A DNA stretch of 64,000 nucleotides from Bradyrhizobium altum (GTDB lineage: Bacteria > Pseudomonadota > Alphaproteobacteria > Rhizobiales > Xanthobacteraceae), in assembly GCF_020889705.1 (NCBI RefSeq), contig NZ_JACMYP010000007.1:24730-88729 (forward strand), in the 5' to 3' direction. The notes under the pieces are model-generated. The model ran no database searches, had not been told where the DNA came from, and worked only from the letters and a program-made list of their open reading frames with translations. Made by a program: the position numbers and the translations under genes. This document shows, piece by piece, positions 35,067 through 43,597 of the stretch. Positions within the stretch are counted from its first letter, which is position 1. Each line of letters opens with the position of its first letter.

Positions 35067-35083
35067 TGCAAGCATGATGCCAG
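35067..35083 (-). promoter_or_regulatory. Sigma-54 (-24/-12) promoter match for binding-protein copy 1
   Basis: On the minus strand this reads CTGGCATCATGCTTGCA, against the RpoN consensus TGGCAC-N5-TTGCW. GG and GC elements are exact and 10 bp apart; one core base (C to T) differs. The predicted start of transcription is near 35056, before the ATG at 35028. Confidence 0.6.
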
Positions 35084-35164
35084 AATAGGCATCTTCGCAC
35101 GGTTCAGGCGCGAGGTGGGAAGAAATGACGCGCCCAGCGGTTATTTGCTGAAGAACTATTCCCC

Positions 35165-35181
35165 TTGGCACAGGCATTGCA
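35165..35181 (+). promoter_or_regulatory. Sigma-54 (-24/-12) promoter for the peptide/amide operon
   Basis: TTGGCACAGGCATTGCA fits TGGCAC-N5-TTGCW with every core base right, GG at 35167-35168 and GC at 35179-35180. Transcription would start near 35192, 48 nt before the ATG at 35240. Only 81 bp separates it from the divergent match, so an enhancer-binding activator may serve both. Confidence 0.75.
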
Positions 35182-35239
35182 TACGCTTGCCCAAGAAATA
35201 ATCACTAAAACGTCACCAGACTTCGAAGGGGTTGCTCAG

Positions 35240-36892
35240 ATGCGTAACAGGAAGACCAATGCGACGGCGATCATGCTGGCGCTTGCGATCGCCAATTGTG
35301 TGCCGGCGATCGCCAGCGCCGAGACCGTGCTGCGCATTGGCATGACGGCTGCCGATATTCCGCGCACGCTCGGGCAGCCCGACCAGGGTTTTGAGGGCAA
35401 CCGCTTCACCGGGCTCACGATGTATGACGCGCTGACGATGTGGGACCTGTCCTCGTCGGACAAGGCGAGCGCGATGATTCCGGGCCTCGCCACCGAGTGG
35501 AAGGTCGACGATGCCGACAAGACCAAGTGGGTCTTCAAGCTGCGTCCCGGCGTCAACTTTCACGACGGCTCACCGTTCAATGCCGACGCCGTGGTCTGGA
35601 ACGTCGACAAGGTGCTGAAGCAGGACGCGCCGCAATACGATGCGAGCCAGGTCGGCGTTACCGCCTCGCGCATGCCGACCTTGGTCTCGGCGCGCAAGAT
35701 TGACGACATGACGGTGGAGTTGACCACCAAGGAGCCGGACAGCTTCCTGCCGATCAACCTCACCAATCTGTTCATGGCGAGCCCGGCCAAGTGGCAGCAA
35801 TTCTACGACAAGGCCGAAGGTGCCGATGCCAAGGCGAAGTCGCAGGCCGCATGGGCCGCGTTCGCCAAGGACGCTTCGGGCACCGGCCCGTGGAAGATGT
35901 CGAGCTTCACCCCGCGCGAGCGGCTTGAGCTCGTGAAGAACGAGAACTACTGGGACAAGGCCCGCGTGCCGAAGATCGACAAGATGGTGCTGTTGCCGAT
36001 GCCCGAGGCCAACGCGCGCACTGCGGCGCTGCTGTCGGGGCAGGTCAACTGGATCGAGGCGCCGGCGCCCGACGCGCTGCCCGAGATCAAGCAGCGCGGT
36101 TTCAATCTTTATTCCAACGAGGAGCCGCATGTCTGGCCGTGGCAGTTCTCCCGCGTCGAAGGCTCGCCGTGGAATGACATCCGGGTCCGCAAGGCCGCCA
36201 ATCTCTGCGTCGATCGCGAAGGGCTGCGTGACGGCCTGCTCGCGGGGCTGATGGTGCCGGCCACCGGCACGTTCGAGCCCGGCCATCCCTGGCGCGGCAA
36301 CCCGACCTTCCAGATCAAATACGACAAGCCGGCCGCGCAGAAATTGATGCAGGAGGCCGGCTTCGGTCCCAACAAGAAGCTGACGGTCAAGATCCAGACC
36401 TCGGCGTCGGGCTCGGGCCAGATGCTGCCGCTGCCGATGAACGAGTATCTGCAACAGGCTCTGGCCGAGTGCTACTTCGATGTGCAGCTCGACGTCATCG
36501 AGTGGAATACGCTGTTCACCAACTGGCGGCGCGGCGCCAAGGATCCGTCGGCCAACGGATCGAATGCGACCAACGTCACCTATGCGGCGATGGATCCGTT
36601 CTTCGCGCTGGTGCGCTTCCTGCAATCGGGCATGGCGCCGCCGGTCTCGAACAATTGGGGCTTCATCAACAATCCGAAGTTCGACGAGCTGGTGAAGAAG
36701 GCCCGCCAGACCTTCGAACCGGCGGCGCGCGACGCCGCGCTCGCCGAACTGCACGCCGCCTCGGTCGACGATGCGGCGTTCCTGTACGTCGCTCACGACG
36801 TTGCGCCGCGCGCGATGAGCCCGAAGGTCAAGGGCTTTGTGCAGCCGAAGAGCTGGTTCGTCGACTTCTCGCCGGTCTCGGTCGTGCCGTGA
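35240..36892 (+). CDS. Family-5 (peptide/opine type) ABC transporter substrate-binding protein, copy 2
   Basis: 550 residues from ATG 35240, with GAAGGGG upstream. Signal peptide of about 27 residues ending ASA. SBP_bac_5 motifs: MIPGLATEWKVDD, LRPGVNFHDGSPFNADAVVWNVDKVL, and RKAANLCVDREGL in lobe II. It shares long blocks with the divergent copy 1 but differs in the ligand-lobe region (an insertion with a KAEGADAKAKSQ stretch). It heads the plus-strand operon of two permeases, two ATPases, a small protein and an amidase. Different ligand range for the two copies is a reasonable inference. Confidence 0.92.
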   Translation: MRNRKTNATAIMLALAIANCVPAIASAETVLRIGMTAADIPRTLGQPDQGFEGNRFTGLTMYDALTMWDLSSSDKASAMIPGLATEWKVDDADKTKWVFKLRPGVNFHDGSPFNADAVVWNVDKVLKQDAPQYDASQVGVTASRMPTLVSARKIDDMTVELTTKEPDSFLPINLTNLFMASPAKWQQFYDKAEGADAKAKSQAAWAAFAKDASGTGPWKMSSFTPRERLELVKNENYWDKARVPKIDKMVLLPMPEANARTAALLSGQVNWIEAPAPDALPEIKQRGFNLYSNEEPHVWPWQFSRVEGSPWNDIRVRKAANLCVDREGLRDGLLAGLMVPATGTFEPGHPWRGNPTFQIKYDKPAAQKLMQEAGFGPNKKLTVKIQTSASGSGQMLPLPMNEYLQQALAECYFDVQLDVIEWNTLFTNWRRGAKDPSANGSNATNVTYAAMDPFFALVRFLQSGMAPPVSNNWGFINNPKFDELVKKARQTFEPAARDAALAELHAASVDDAAFLYVAHDVAPRAMSPKVKGFVQPKSWFVDFSPVSVVP

Positions 36893-36917
36893 GATAACGC
36901 GCGGCGCTCTTAGGTAC

Positions 36918-37073
36918 CTCTCCCCTTGTGGGAGAGGGTGGCTTCGCGAGAGCGAAGCCGGGTGAGGGGTTGTCTCCGCGGGCACTCCTCGCTGAACTGA
37001 AATGACTGTATCCGCGGATAGAACCCCTCATCCGGCGCGCTCTGCGCGCCACCTTCTCCCACAAGGGGAGAAG
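36918..37073. repeat. Palindromic repeat, CCTCTCCCCTTGTGGGAGAGG family, inside the operon
   Basis: Opens CCTCTCCCCTTGTGGGAG, has GGCTTCGCGAGAGCGAAGCC and GGTGAGGGGTT inside, and closes CCTTCTCCCACAAGGGGAGA. A second member is at 57663-57823. It fills the space between the binding-protein and first permease genes and ends 16 bp before the GTG start; its GGGAGAAGGAAG end may serve as ribosome binding site. Confidence 0.7.
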
Positions 37074-37089
37074 GAAGAAAGAACGCAAC

Positions 37090-38043
37090 GTGCTCGCCTA
37101 TACGTCCAGACGGATCGTCTACGTCATTCCGATCGTGCTCAGCGTTGCGCTGGTGTGCTTCCTCTTGGTGCACATCACGCCCGGCGACCCGCTGGTCGCG
37201 GTGCTGCCGGCCGATGCCTCGCAGGAGCTCGCCGCGCAATTGCGCAGCGCCTACGGCTTCGATCGCCCGCTACCGGTGCAGTTTGGCCTGTGGCTGTGGC
37301 GCGCGATCCATGGCGATCTCGGCAATTCGATCGCCACCGGGCGGCCGGTGCTGTCGGAAGTGATGCGCGCGGTCGGCAACACCGTGATGCTGGCGATTGC
37401 GGCCGCGATGATCGGCTTCACGCTCGGCCTGCTGTTCGGGCTGATCGCCGGCTATTTCCGCGACACCTGGGTCGACAAGGTCGCGACGTCAGTTGCTATC
37501 GCCGGCGTCTCGCTGCCGCATTACTGGCTCGGCATGGTGCTGGTCATCATCTTCTCGGTGCAGCTCAACTGGCTGCCCGCGGTCGGTGCCGGACCCGGCG
37601 GCTCCGGCGCCTGGGCGTGGGACTGGGAGCATATGCGCTATCTGGTGCTGCCGGCGATCACCACCTCGGTGATCCCGATGGGCATCGTCACCCGCACGGT
37701 GCGCGCGCTGACCGGCGACATCCTGAGCCAGGATTTTGTCGAGGCGCTGCGCGCCAAGGGCCTGCGCGAGACCGGCGTGTTCCGCCACGTCGTCAAAAAC
37801 ACGGCGCCGACCGCGCTTGCGGTGATGGGTTTGCAACTCGGCTACATGCTCGGCGGCTCGATCCTGATCGAGACAGTGTTCTCGTGGCCGGGCTCGGGGC
37901 TGCTGCTGAACTCGGCGATCTTCCAGCGGGATCTTCCGCTGCTGCAGGGCACGATCCTGGTGCTGGCGCTGTTCTTCGTGCTGCTCAATCTCCTGGTCGA
38001 TATCGCGCAGGCCGCGATCGATCCGCGCATCAAGCGGAGCTAG
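37090..38043 (+). CDS. Peptide/nickel-type ABC transporter permease (DppB-like)
   Basis: 317 residues from a GTG start at 37090. Six hydrophobic helices. The N-terminal RRIVYVIPIVLSVALVCFLLVHITPGDP motif and the EAA-loop EALRAKGLRETGVFRHVVKN near residue 218 are characteristic of DppB/OppB. Forms the import channel with the next gene's product. Its start region is joined to a palindromic repeat (36918-37073) instead of normal spacer. Confidence 0.92.
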   Translation: MLAYTSRRIVYVIPIVLSVALVCFLLVHITPGDPLVAVLPADASQELAAQLRSAYGFDRPLPVQFGLWLWRAIHGDLGNSIATGRPVLSEVMRAVGNTVMLAIAAAMIGFTLGLLFGLIAGYFRDTWVDKVATSVAIAGVSLPHYWLGMVLVIIFSVQLNWLPAVGAGPGGSGAWAWDWEHMRYLVLPAITTSVIPMGIVTRTVRALTGDILSQDFVEALRAKGLRETGVFRHVVKNTAPTALAVMGLQLGYMLGGSILIETVFSWPGSGLLLNSAIFQRDLPLLQGTILVLALFFVLLNLLVDIAQAAIDPRIKRS

Positions 38044-38045
38044 CC

Positions 38046-38933
38046 ATGAGTGCGATGCCAGATACTGCATTGCAGGCCGCCCCGGCGACCAAGGCGCGCG
38101 GCTACTGGGCGACGGTTGGGCGTCGCATCAGGCGCGACAAGGTCAGCATGGCCTGCGCCATCATCCTGGTGCTGATCTTTGCCTCCGCGCTGCTGGCGCC
38201 ATGGCTGCATCTCGCCGATCCCTATCAGGGCTCGATGATCCGTCGTCTCCGCCACATCGGCACGCCGGGCTATCCGCTCGGCACCGACGAGCTCGGCCGC
38301 GACATGCTGGCGCGGCTGATCTATGGCGGACGGTTGTCGCTGGTCATCGGCATCCTGCCGGTGATCCTCGCCTTCCTGATCGGCACCTCGCTCGGCCTCG
38401 TCGCCGGTTACGTCGGTGGCAAGCTCAACACCGCGATCATGCGCACCGTCGACGTGTTCTACGCCTTTCCGTCGGTGTTGCTGGCGATCGCGATCTCGGG
38501 TGCACTCGGCGCCGGCATCACCAATTCGATCGTATCGCTGACCATCGTGTTCGTGCCGCAGATCACCCGCGTCGCCGAAAGCGTCACCACTGGTGTCCGC
38601 AACATGGATTTCGTCGAGGCGGCGCGCGCCTCCGGCGCCGGTCCGTTCACCATCATGCGCGTGCACATGCTCGGCAACGTGCTGGGTCCGATCTTCGTCT
38701 ACGCCACCGGCCTGATCTCGGTGTCGATGATCCTCGCCGCCGGTCTCTCGTTCCTCGGGCTCGGCACCAAGCCGCCGGAGCCGGAATGGGGCTTGATGCT
38801 GAACACGCTGCGCACCGCGATCTATGTCAACCCGTGGGTCGCAGCGCTGCCGGGCGCGATGATCTTCGCGGTCTCGATCTGCTTCAACCTGCTCAGCGAC
38901 GGCATGCGCAGCGCGATGGACATCAGGAACTAG
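38046..38933 (+). CDS. Peptide/nickel-type ABC transporter permease (DppC-like)
   Basis: 295 residues from ATG 38046, only 2 bp after the previous stop. The DppC N-terminal pattern (a cytoplasmic tail, one helix, then GTPGYPLGTDELGRDMLARLIYGGR near residue 76) is clear, and the EAA loop EAARASGAGPFTIMRVHMLGN is near 195. About six helices. Pairs with the DppB-like permease. Confidence 0.93.
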   Translation: MSAMPDTALQAAPATKARGYWATVGRRIRRDKVSMACAIILVLIFASALLAPWLHLADPYQGSMIRRLRHIGTPGYPLGTDELGRDMLARLIYGGRLSLVIGILPVILAFLIGTSLGLVAGYVGGKLNTAIMRTVDVFYAFPSVLLAIAISGALGAGITNSIVSLTIVFVPQITRVAESVTTGVRNMDFVEAARASGAGPFTIMRVHMLGNVLGPIFVYATGLISVSMILAAGLSFLGLGTKPPEPEWGLMLNTLRTAIYVNPWVAALPGAMIFAVSICFNLLSDGMRSAMDIRN

Positions 38934-38936
38934 AGC

Positions 38937-40009
38937 ATGAGCGAGGCCAATCTCTCCGTCGATATGCTGGAGCCGGTCGCCGATATCGGCGGTGCAGCGC
39001 AGCCGCTGCTGCAGGTCAAGGGACTGACCAAGCACTTCCCGGTGCGCGGCGGGCTGTTCAGTCCGCGCAAGACCGTGCGTGCCGTCGACGACGTCAGCTT
39101 CGCGGTCATGAAGGGGGAGACTGTCGGCATTGTCGGTGAATCCGGCTGCGGTAAGTCGACCACCGCGCGGCTGTTGATGCACCTGATGGCGCGCGATGCC
39201 GGCGACATCATCTATGATGGCCGGCAAGTCGGCCCGTCGCTCTCGCTGCGCGACTTGCGGCGCGGCGTGCAGATGGTGTTCCAGGACAGCTACGCCTCGC
39301 TCAACCCGCGCTTGACCATCGAGGAATCCATTGCCTTCGGCCCCAAGGTCCACGGCATGGCCGATAGCGTCGCGCGGACGCTGGCGCGCGAGCTGCTCGG
39401 CAAGGTCGGCCTGCGGCCGGAGATTTTCGCCAACCGCTATCCGCACGAAGTGTCCGGCGGCCAGCGCCAGCGCGTCAACATCGCCCGCGCGCTCGCGCTG
39501 TCGCCGCGGCTCGTGATCCTCGACGAGGCGGTATCCGCGCTTGACAAATCGGTCGAGGCGCAGGTGCTCAATCTGCTCGCCGATTTGAAGAGCGAATTCG
39601 GCCTGACTTATCTGTTCATCAGCACGATCTCAACGTGGTCCGCTACATCTCCGATCGCGTGCTTGTGATGTATCTCGGCGAGGTCGTCGAGCTCGGCCCG
39701 GTCGACGCGGTCTGGGACGCGCCGGCGCATCCCTATACCCGCGCGCTGCTGGCGGCGATGCCGTCATCCGATCCCGACAGGCGCACCGAGGTGCCGCCGA
39801 TCTCGGGCGATCCGCCCAATCCGATCGATCCGCCGGCGGGCTGCCGGTTTCACACCCGTTGTCCGTTTGCGGAGCCGCTCTGCGCAAACGACACCCCAAA
39901 ACTCACCGATCTCGATACAATGGGCCATCAAGCGGCGTGCTACATGGCCATTGCTGGCTCGGGGCACAGCCGCGCGCCGGCAAAAGCAAAAGGAGAAAAC
40001 GCGGCATGA
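38937..40009 (+). pseudogene. Peptide ABC transporter ATP-binding protein (DppF-like), interrupted by a 1-base frameshift
   Basis: The first 230 codons are a good OppF/DppF ATPase: Walker A GESGCGKSTTAR, signature VSGGQRQRVNIARAL and Walker B LVILDEAVSALD. At 39623-39624 the frame breaks in the switch region: the window reads ATCAGCACGATCTC where homologues need ATCAGCCACGATCTC (Ser-His-Asp). Adding one C restores SHDLNVVRYISDRVLVMY and the normal C-terminus with the family's Cys-rich tail (GCRFHTRCPFAEPLC) through 40009; the length then is 357 codons. The lost residue would be the ATPase's catalytic His switch. Stop overlaps the next ATG (ATGA). Confidence 0.82.
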
Positions 40010-40197
40010 CCAGACCAACTCCCAAGGACGTCAAAGTGATCGCGCACGTCGCCGACGTGCCCGCCGATGACGATGTCGCCGCCCGTATCGCCAACTCGAT
40101 CGGACCCGCATTCGACGGCTTCGCGCCGATCTCCGGCACGCTGCCGTTCGATCTCGAACCCGCAAGCTTCCTGCTGGCGCAGAAGGTGTCGAAATGA
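40006..40197 (+). CDS. Small AtzG/DUF4089-like protein, probable amidase partner
   Basis: 63 residues. Its ATG overlaps the previous stop and its own stop overlaps the amidase ATG, both as ATGA, so the three proteins are translated together. The C-terminal LPFDLEPASF recalls the tail of AtzG-type small proteins (DUF4089), which wrap an amidase (AtzE in cyanuric acid breakdown) much as GatC wraps GatA. The similarity is short and read by eye, so the assignment is moderate; the gene context beside an amidase strengthens it. The expected role is to stabilise the amidase. Confidence 0.6.
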   Translation: MTRPTPKDVKVIAHVADVPADDDVAARIANSIGPAFDGFAPISGTLPFDLEPASFLLAQKVSK

Positions 40198-41606
40198 GCA
40201 CCGAACCTGCCCTGATGACGCTGACCGCGGTCGCCAAGGCGATTGCCGACAAGAAAGTCTCCTCGCATGAGGTGGCGCGCGCCGTGCTGCATCGCATTGC
40301 TGAATGGCAGCCGCGCCTCAACGCCTTTATGGCGATCGAATCCGAACAGGCGCTTGCCGCCGCCACCGAGGCCGATGCCGCGCTCGCCAAGGGCAACAGC
40401 CGAGGCGCACTGCACGGCGTGCCGCTGGCGCACAAGGACATGTATTACGAGGCCGGCAAGGTCGTGACCTGCGGCTCGCTGATCCGCCGCGACTTCGTGC
40501 CGAAGACGACCGCGACGGCATTGCAGCGGCTGAAGGATGCCGGGCAGGTCCGGCTCGGGTCGCTGCAGATGGTCGAGTTCGCCTATGGGCCGACCGGCCA
40601 CAACGTGCATTACGGCGCGGTGCGCAATCCCTGGAATGTCGAACACATCACCGGCGGCTCGTCGTCGGGCTCGGGCTCGGCGGTCGCCGCGCGACTCACC
40701 TTTGCCGCGCTGGGTTCCGACACCGGCGGCTCGGTGCGCATGCCCGCGCATTTCTGCGGCGTCACCGGCCTCAAGACGACGGTCGGCCGCGTCAGCCGCG
40801 CCGGCGCGATGCCGCTGTCGCAGTCGCTCGATACCGTCGGTCCGCTGGCGCAGACCGCGGAGGACTGCGCGCTGCTGCTCGGCCTGATGGCCGGCGCCGA
40901 CCCAGAGGATCTGACGGCGTCGACGCAGCCGGTACCCGACTATCTGGCCGCGACAAGACAGTCGCTGAAGGGTCTCAAGATCGGCGTCCCGACGACGTTC
41001 TATGTCGACGACCTCGATCCCGAAGTGGCGCGCGTCCTCGACGAGACGGTGGCAACCCTGAAGAAGGATGGCGCCGAGATCGTCAAGGTCGAGCTGCCCG
41101 ATCAGCGCCAGCTCGGCGCGGCGTCGCAACTGGTGCTCGCGGCCGAGGCCGCGGCCTACCACAAGCGCTGGATGATCGAGCGGCCGCAGGATTACGGCGC
41201 GCAGGTCCTGATGCGGCTGCAGAATGGCCTGACCATTCCCGCGGTTACCTATCTCGAAGCCATGCGCTGGCGTGGACCCGCGCTCGCCGCACACAATGCG
41301 GCGGTCAACGGCATTGATGCGGTGATCGCGCCGTCCTCGCCGGTGCCGGCGCCGACGATCGCCGAGAGCGACGTCGGCAACGGTCCGGGCGCGGAAGCGG
41401 TGATCCAGCGGCTGACGCGGTTCACCCGCCCCGTCAACTATCTCGGCTTGCCGTCGCTCTCGATCCCCTCGGGCTTCACCAAAGCGGGTCTGCCGGTCGG
41501 GATGCAGCTGATCGGCCGCTCGTTCGAGGAAGCGGTGTTGCTCCGGATCGGCGCCGCCTTCCAGCGCGCGACCGACTTCCAAGCCAGGGTACCCAGGCTC
41601 GCATGA
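40194..41606 (+). CDS. Amidase signature family hydrolase (AtzE/GatA-like)
   Basis: 470 residues. The Ser-cisSer-Lys triad is visible: Lys81 in PLAHKD, the cis-Ser in GGSSSGSGSAVAA (154-166), and the nucleophile Ser180 in GSDTGGSVR. The C-terminal half is complete and ends in a typical GMQLIGRSFEEA motif. It hydrolyses an amide to acid plus ammonia in the cytosol. The small gene before it and the peptide-type transporter around it point to an imported amide or peptide-like compound as substrate. Overlaps both neighbours by 4 bp. Confidence 0.92.
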   Translation: MSTEPALMTLTAVAKAIADKKVSSHEVARAVLHRIAEWQPRLNAFMAIESEQALAAATEADAALAKGNSRGALHGVPLAHKDMYYEAGKVVTCGSLIRRDFVPKTTATALQRLKDAGQVRLGSLQMVEFAYGPTGHNVHYGAVRNPWNVEHITGGSSSGSGSAVAARLTFAALGSDTGGSVRMPAHFCGVTGLKTTVGRVSRAGAMPLSQSLDTVGPLAQTAEDCALLLGLMAGADPEDLTASTQPVPDYLAATRQSLKGLKIGVPTTFYVDDLDPEVARVLDETVATLKKDGAEIVKVELPDQRQLGAASQLVLAAEAAAYHKRWMIERPQDYGAQVLMRLQNGLTIPAVTYLEAMRWRGPALAAHNAAVNGIDAVIAPSSPVPAPTIAESDVGNGPGAEAVIQRLTRFTRPVNYLGLPSLSIPSGFTKAGLPVGMQLIGRSFEEAVLLRIGAAFQRATDFQARVPRLA

Positions 41607-42580
41607 CCAATCTCGTCGAGATCAACAACCTCAACATCCGCTTCACCGGAGATCGCACGGTCCATGCCGTGAACGATCTTAGCCTACAGCTCGGCGAGGG
41701 CGAGGTGTTGGGGCTGCTCGGCGAGTCCGGCTCGGGCAAGAGCGTGACGCTGCGCGCGCTGATGCGGCTGTTGCCGAAGAAGCGCACGCAGATCTCCGGC
41801 AGCGTCAATGTGCTCGGCCGGGACGTGCTGGCGATGGATGACGAGGCGCTGTCCGCATTCCGCGGCCAGACCGTCTCGATGATCTTCCAGGAGCCGGCGC
41901 TGGCGCTCGATCCGGTCTACACCATCGGCCGCCAGATTGCGGAGACGGTGATGCGTCACGAGGGCAAGAGCGAGCGCGACGCCACAGCGCGCGCGCTCGA
42001 AATGCTCGAAGTGGTGCGGATCCCCTCCGCGAAACGAAGGCTCGATTCCTATCCGCACGAGATGTCGGGCGGCATGCGCCAGCGTGCGATGATCGCGCTG
42101 GCGCTGGCCTGCAAGCCGAAGATCCTGCTCGCAGATGAGCCGACCACCGCGCTCGATGCCACCGTGCAGATCCAGATCCTGCTGCTGCTGCGCGAGCTGC
42201 AGCGCGAATTCGGGATGTCCGTCATCTTCGTCACCCACGACATTGGCGTTGCCATCGAGGTCTGCGATCGGGTTGCGGTGATGTATGCCGGCCAGATCGT
42301 GGAGCAGGGCGCCTTGCGCGACATCGTGCGCAAACCGGTCCATCCTTATGCGAAGGGTCTGCTGGCCTCGACCATTCACGGCGCGATGCGCGGTCAGCGG
42401 CTCGAGACCATTCCCGGCACGCCGCCCTCGCTCGATCACGCGCCGGCCAGTTGCTCGTTTGCGCCGCGCTGCAAGCGCGCCGAGCCGCGCTGCAGTGAAC
42501 AATTGCCTCCCAGCGTGCAAACCGCGCCCGGGCATCTGGCGCGCTGCGTTCTCGCAGAGCCGGCGGTCGCCGCGGTTTAG
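41603..42580 (+). CDS. Peptide ABC transporter ATP-binding protein (DppD-like)
   Basis: 325 residues. Walker [13 protein letters not shown] near residue 41, signature [15 protein letters not shown] near 157, Walker [13 protein letters not shown] near 177 and switch FVTHDIGVA, then the OppD-type C-terminus with a Cys-rich stretch ([14 protein letters not shown]). Its partner is the DppF-like ATPase earlier in the operon. It overlaps the amidase by 4 bp and ends in a 3-bp convergent overlap with the LysR gene. Confidence 0.93.
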   Translation: MTNLVEINNLNIRFTGDRTVHAVNDLSLQLGEGEVLGLLGESGSGKSVTLRALMRLLPKKRTQISGSVNVLGRDVLAMDDEALSAFRGQTVSMIFQEPALALDPVYTIGRQIAETVMRHEGKSERDATARALEMLEVVRIPSAKRRLDSYPHEMSGGMRQRAMIALALACKPKILLADEPTTALDATVQIQILLLLRELQREFGMSVIFVTHDIGVAIEVCDRVAVMYAGQIVEQGALRDIVRKPVHPYAKGLLASTIHGAMRGQRLETIPGTPPSLDHAPASCSFAPRCKRAEPRCSEQLPPSVQTAPGHLARCVLAEPAVAAV

Positions 42581-43530
42581 GATGCCCGCGCCACCGCGTC
42601 GGCGATCCAGCGCCGCACCGCCGCGATCCGCCGGTCCCGTGCCTGCTCGGTGCGGGAGACCAGGTAGATCGTCTCGTGATGCGCGGCCTCGAACGCAAAC
42701 GGCGCCACCAGCCGCTTGCCGAAGCCCGGCCGCGCCCTGATCAGCGGCGCCATTGCGAGCGCCACGCCGAGCCCGTGTTCCGCAGCCTCCAGCATCGCCG
42801 GCACGCTGTCGAGCCACAGATGCCCGCGCGGGGCGAGATGCGGCAGCCCGGCCTCCTTCAGCCAGGCCGGCCACGCCCGCGGTTGCGTCGTGACGTGGAT
42901 CAGCACCTCGCGCGATAAGTCCGCAGGGCTCCGAAGCCCCGCCTTGACCATCGCCGGTGTGCAGACCGGCAATCCCCTGACCTGGACCAACGGCTCGACC
43001 TTCAGCCCGGCGGCATGTTCCCGCCCGTAGCGGATCGCGACATGGACGCGCGAGCCGTTGAAGTCGGCATATTGGTGCGTGGCCTCGATCCGCAGCGTCA
43101 GTTGCGGGTGCCTCCGCTTGAACTCCGGCAGCGCCGGCAGCAGCACGGCGCTGGTGAAGAACGGCAGCGAGCTGATCCACAGCTCGCCGCTGGCCTCGCC
43201 GCGTTGCCGCAGCATGTCGCGGCTCGCCTCCTGCAGCGTCGCCAGCGCGGCCGACACCTTTGCAAGGTAACGTTCGCCGTCCGCGGTCAGCCGCACCGAG
43301 CGCGCGCCGCGGATGAACAGCTTGGCGCCGAATTGCTGCTCCAGTCCGCGGATCTGATGGCTGATCGCCGACGGGCTCAGCGACAGGTCGCGCGCGGCGC
43401 GGCGGAAGCTGAGCTGGGTTGCTGCGCGCTCGAAGGCGAGCAGCGCCGTCAGCGGTGGGATGGCCCGTGGATCCGGGGCATCCAATGGGTGAATCCTGTT
43501 CACCTGAAGTGATGAATGGCCTTTTGTCAT
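42577..43530 (-). CDS. LysR family transcriptional regulator (GcvA-like)
   Basis: 317 residues from ATG 43530; a GTG at 43503 is an in-frame alternative. The DNA-binding helix-turn-helix lies at about residues 40-65 (ATQLSFRRAARDLSLSPSAISHQIRGLEQQFGAKLF), followed by a LysR substrate-binding domain. It is a GcvA/PA3398-like member. It diverges from a thioesterase gene. Two near-identical 16-bp motifs (43490-43505 and 43564-43579) lie at and just beyond its start and could be its sites. Tail-to-tail with the peptide operon, it need not control that operon. Confidence 0.9.
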   Translation of the reverse strand: MTKGHSSLQVNRIHPLDAPDPRAIPPLTALLAFERAATQLSFRRAARDLSLSPSAISHQIRGLEQQFGAKLFIRGARSVRLTADGERYLAKVSAALATLQEASRDMLRQRGEASGELWISSLPFFTSAVLLPALPEFKRRHPQLTLRIEATHQYADFNGSRVHVAIRYGREHAAGLKVEPLVQVRGLPVCTPAMVKAGLRSPADLSREVLIHVTTQPRAWPAWLKEAGLPHLAPRGHLWLDSVPAMLEAAEHGLGVALAMAPLIRARPGFGKRLVAPFAFEAAHHETIYLVSRTEQARDRRIAAVRRWIADAVARAS

Positions 43531-43597
43531 GGCCGCTATTCTTGGATCAGATTGCTCCCACGCTCAATCCTGCTCACCTCAGGAGTTCTTACCCGCC

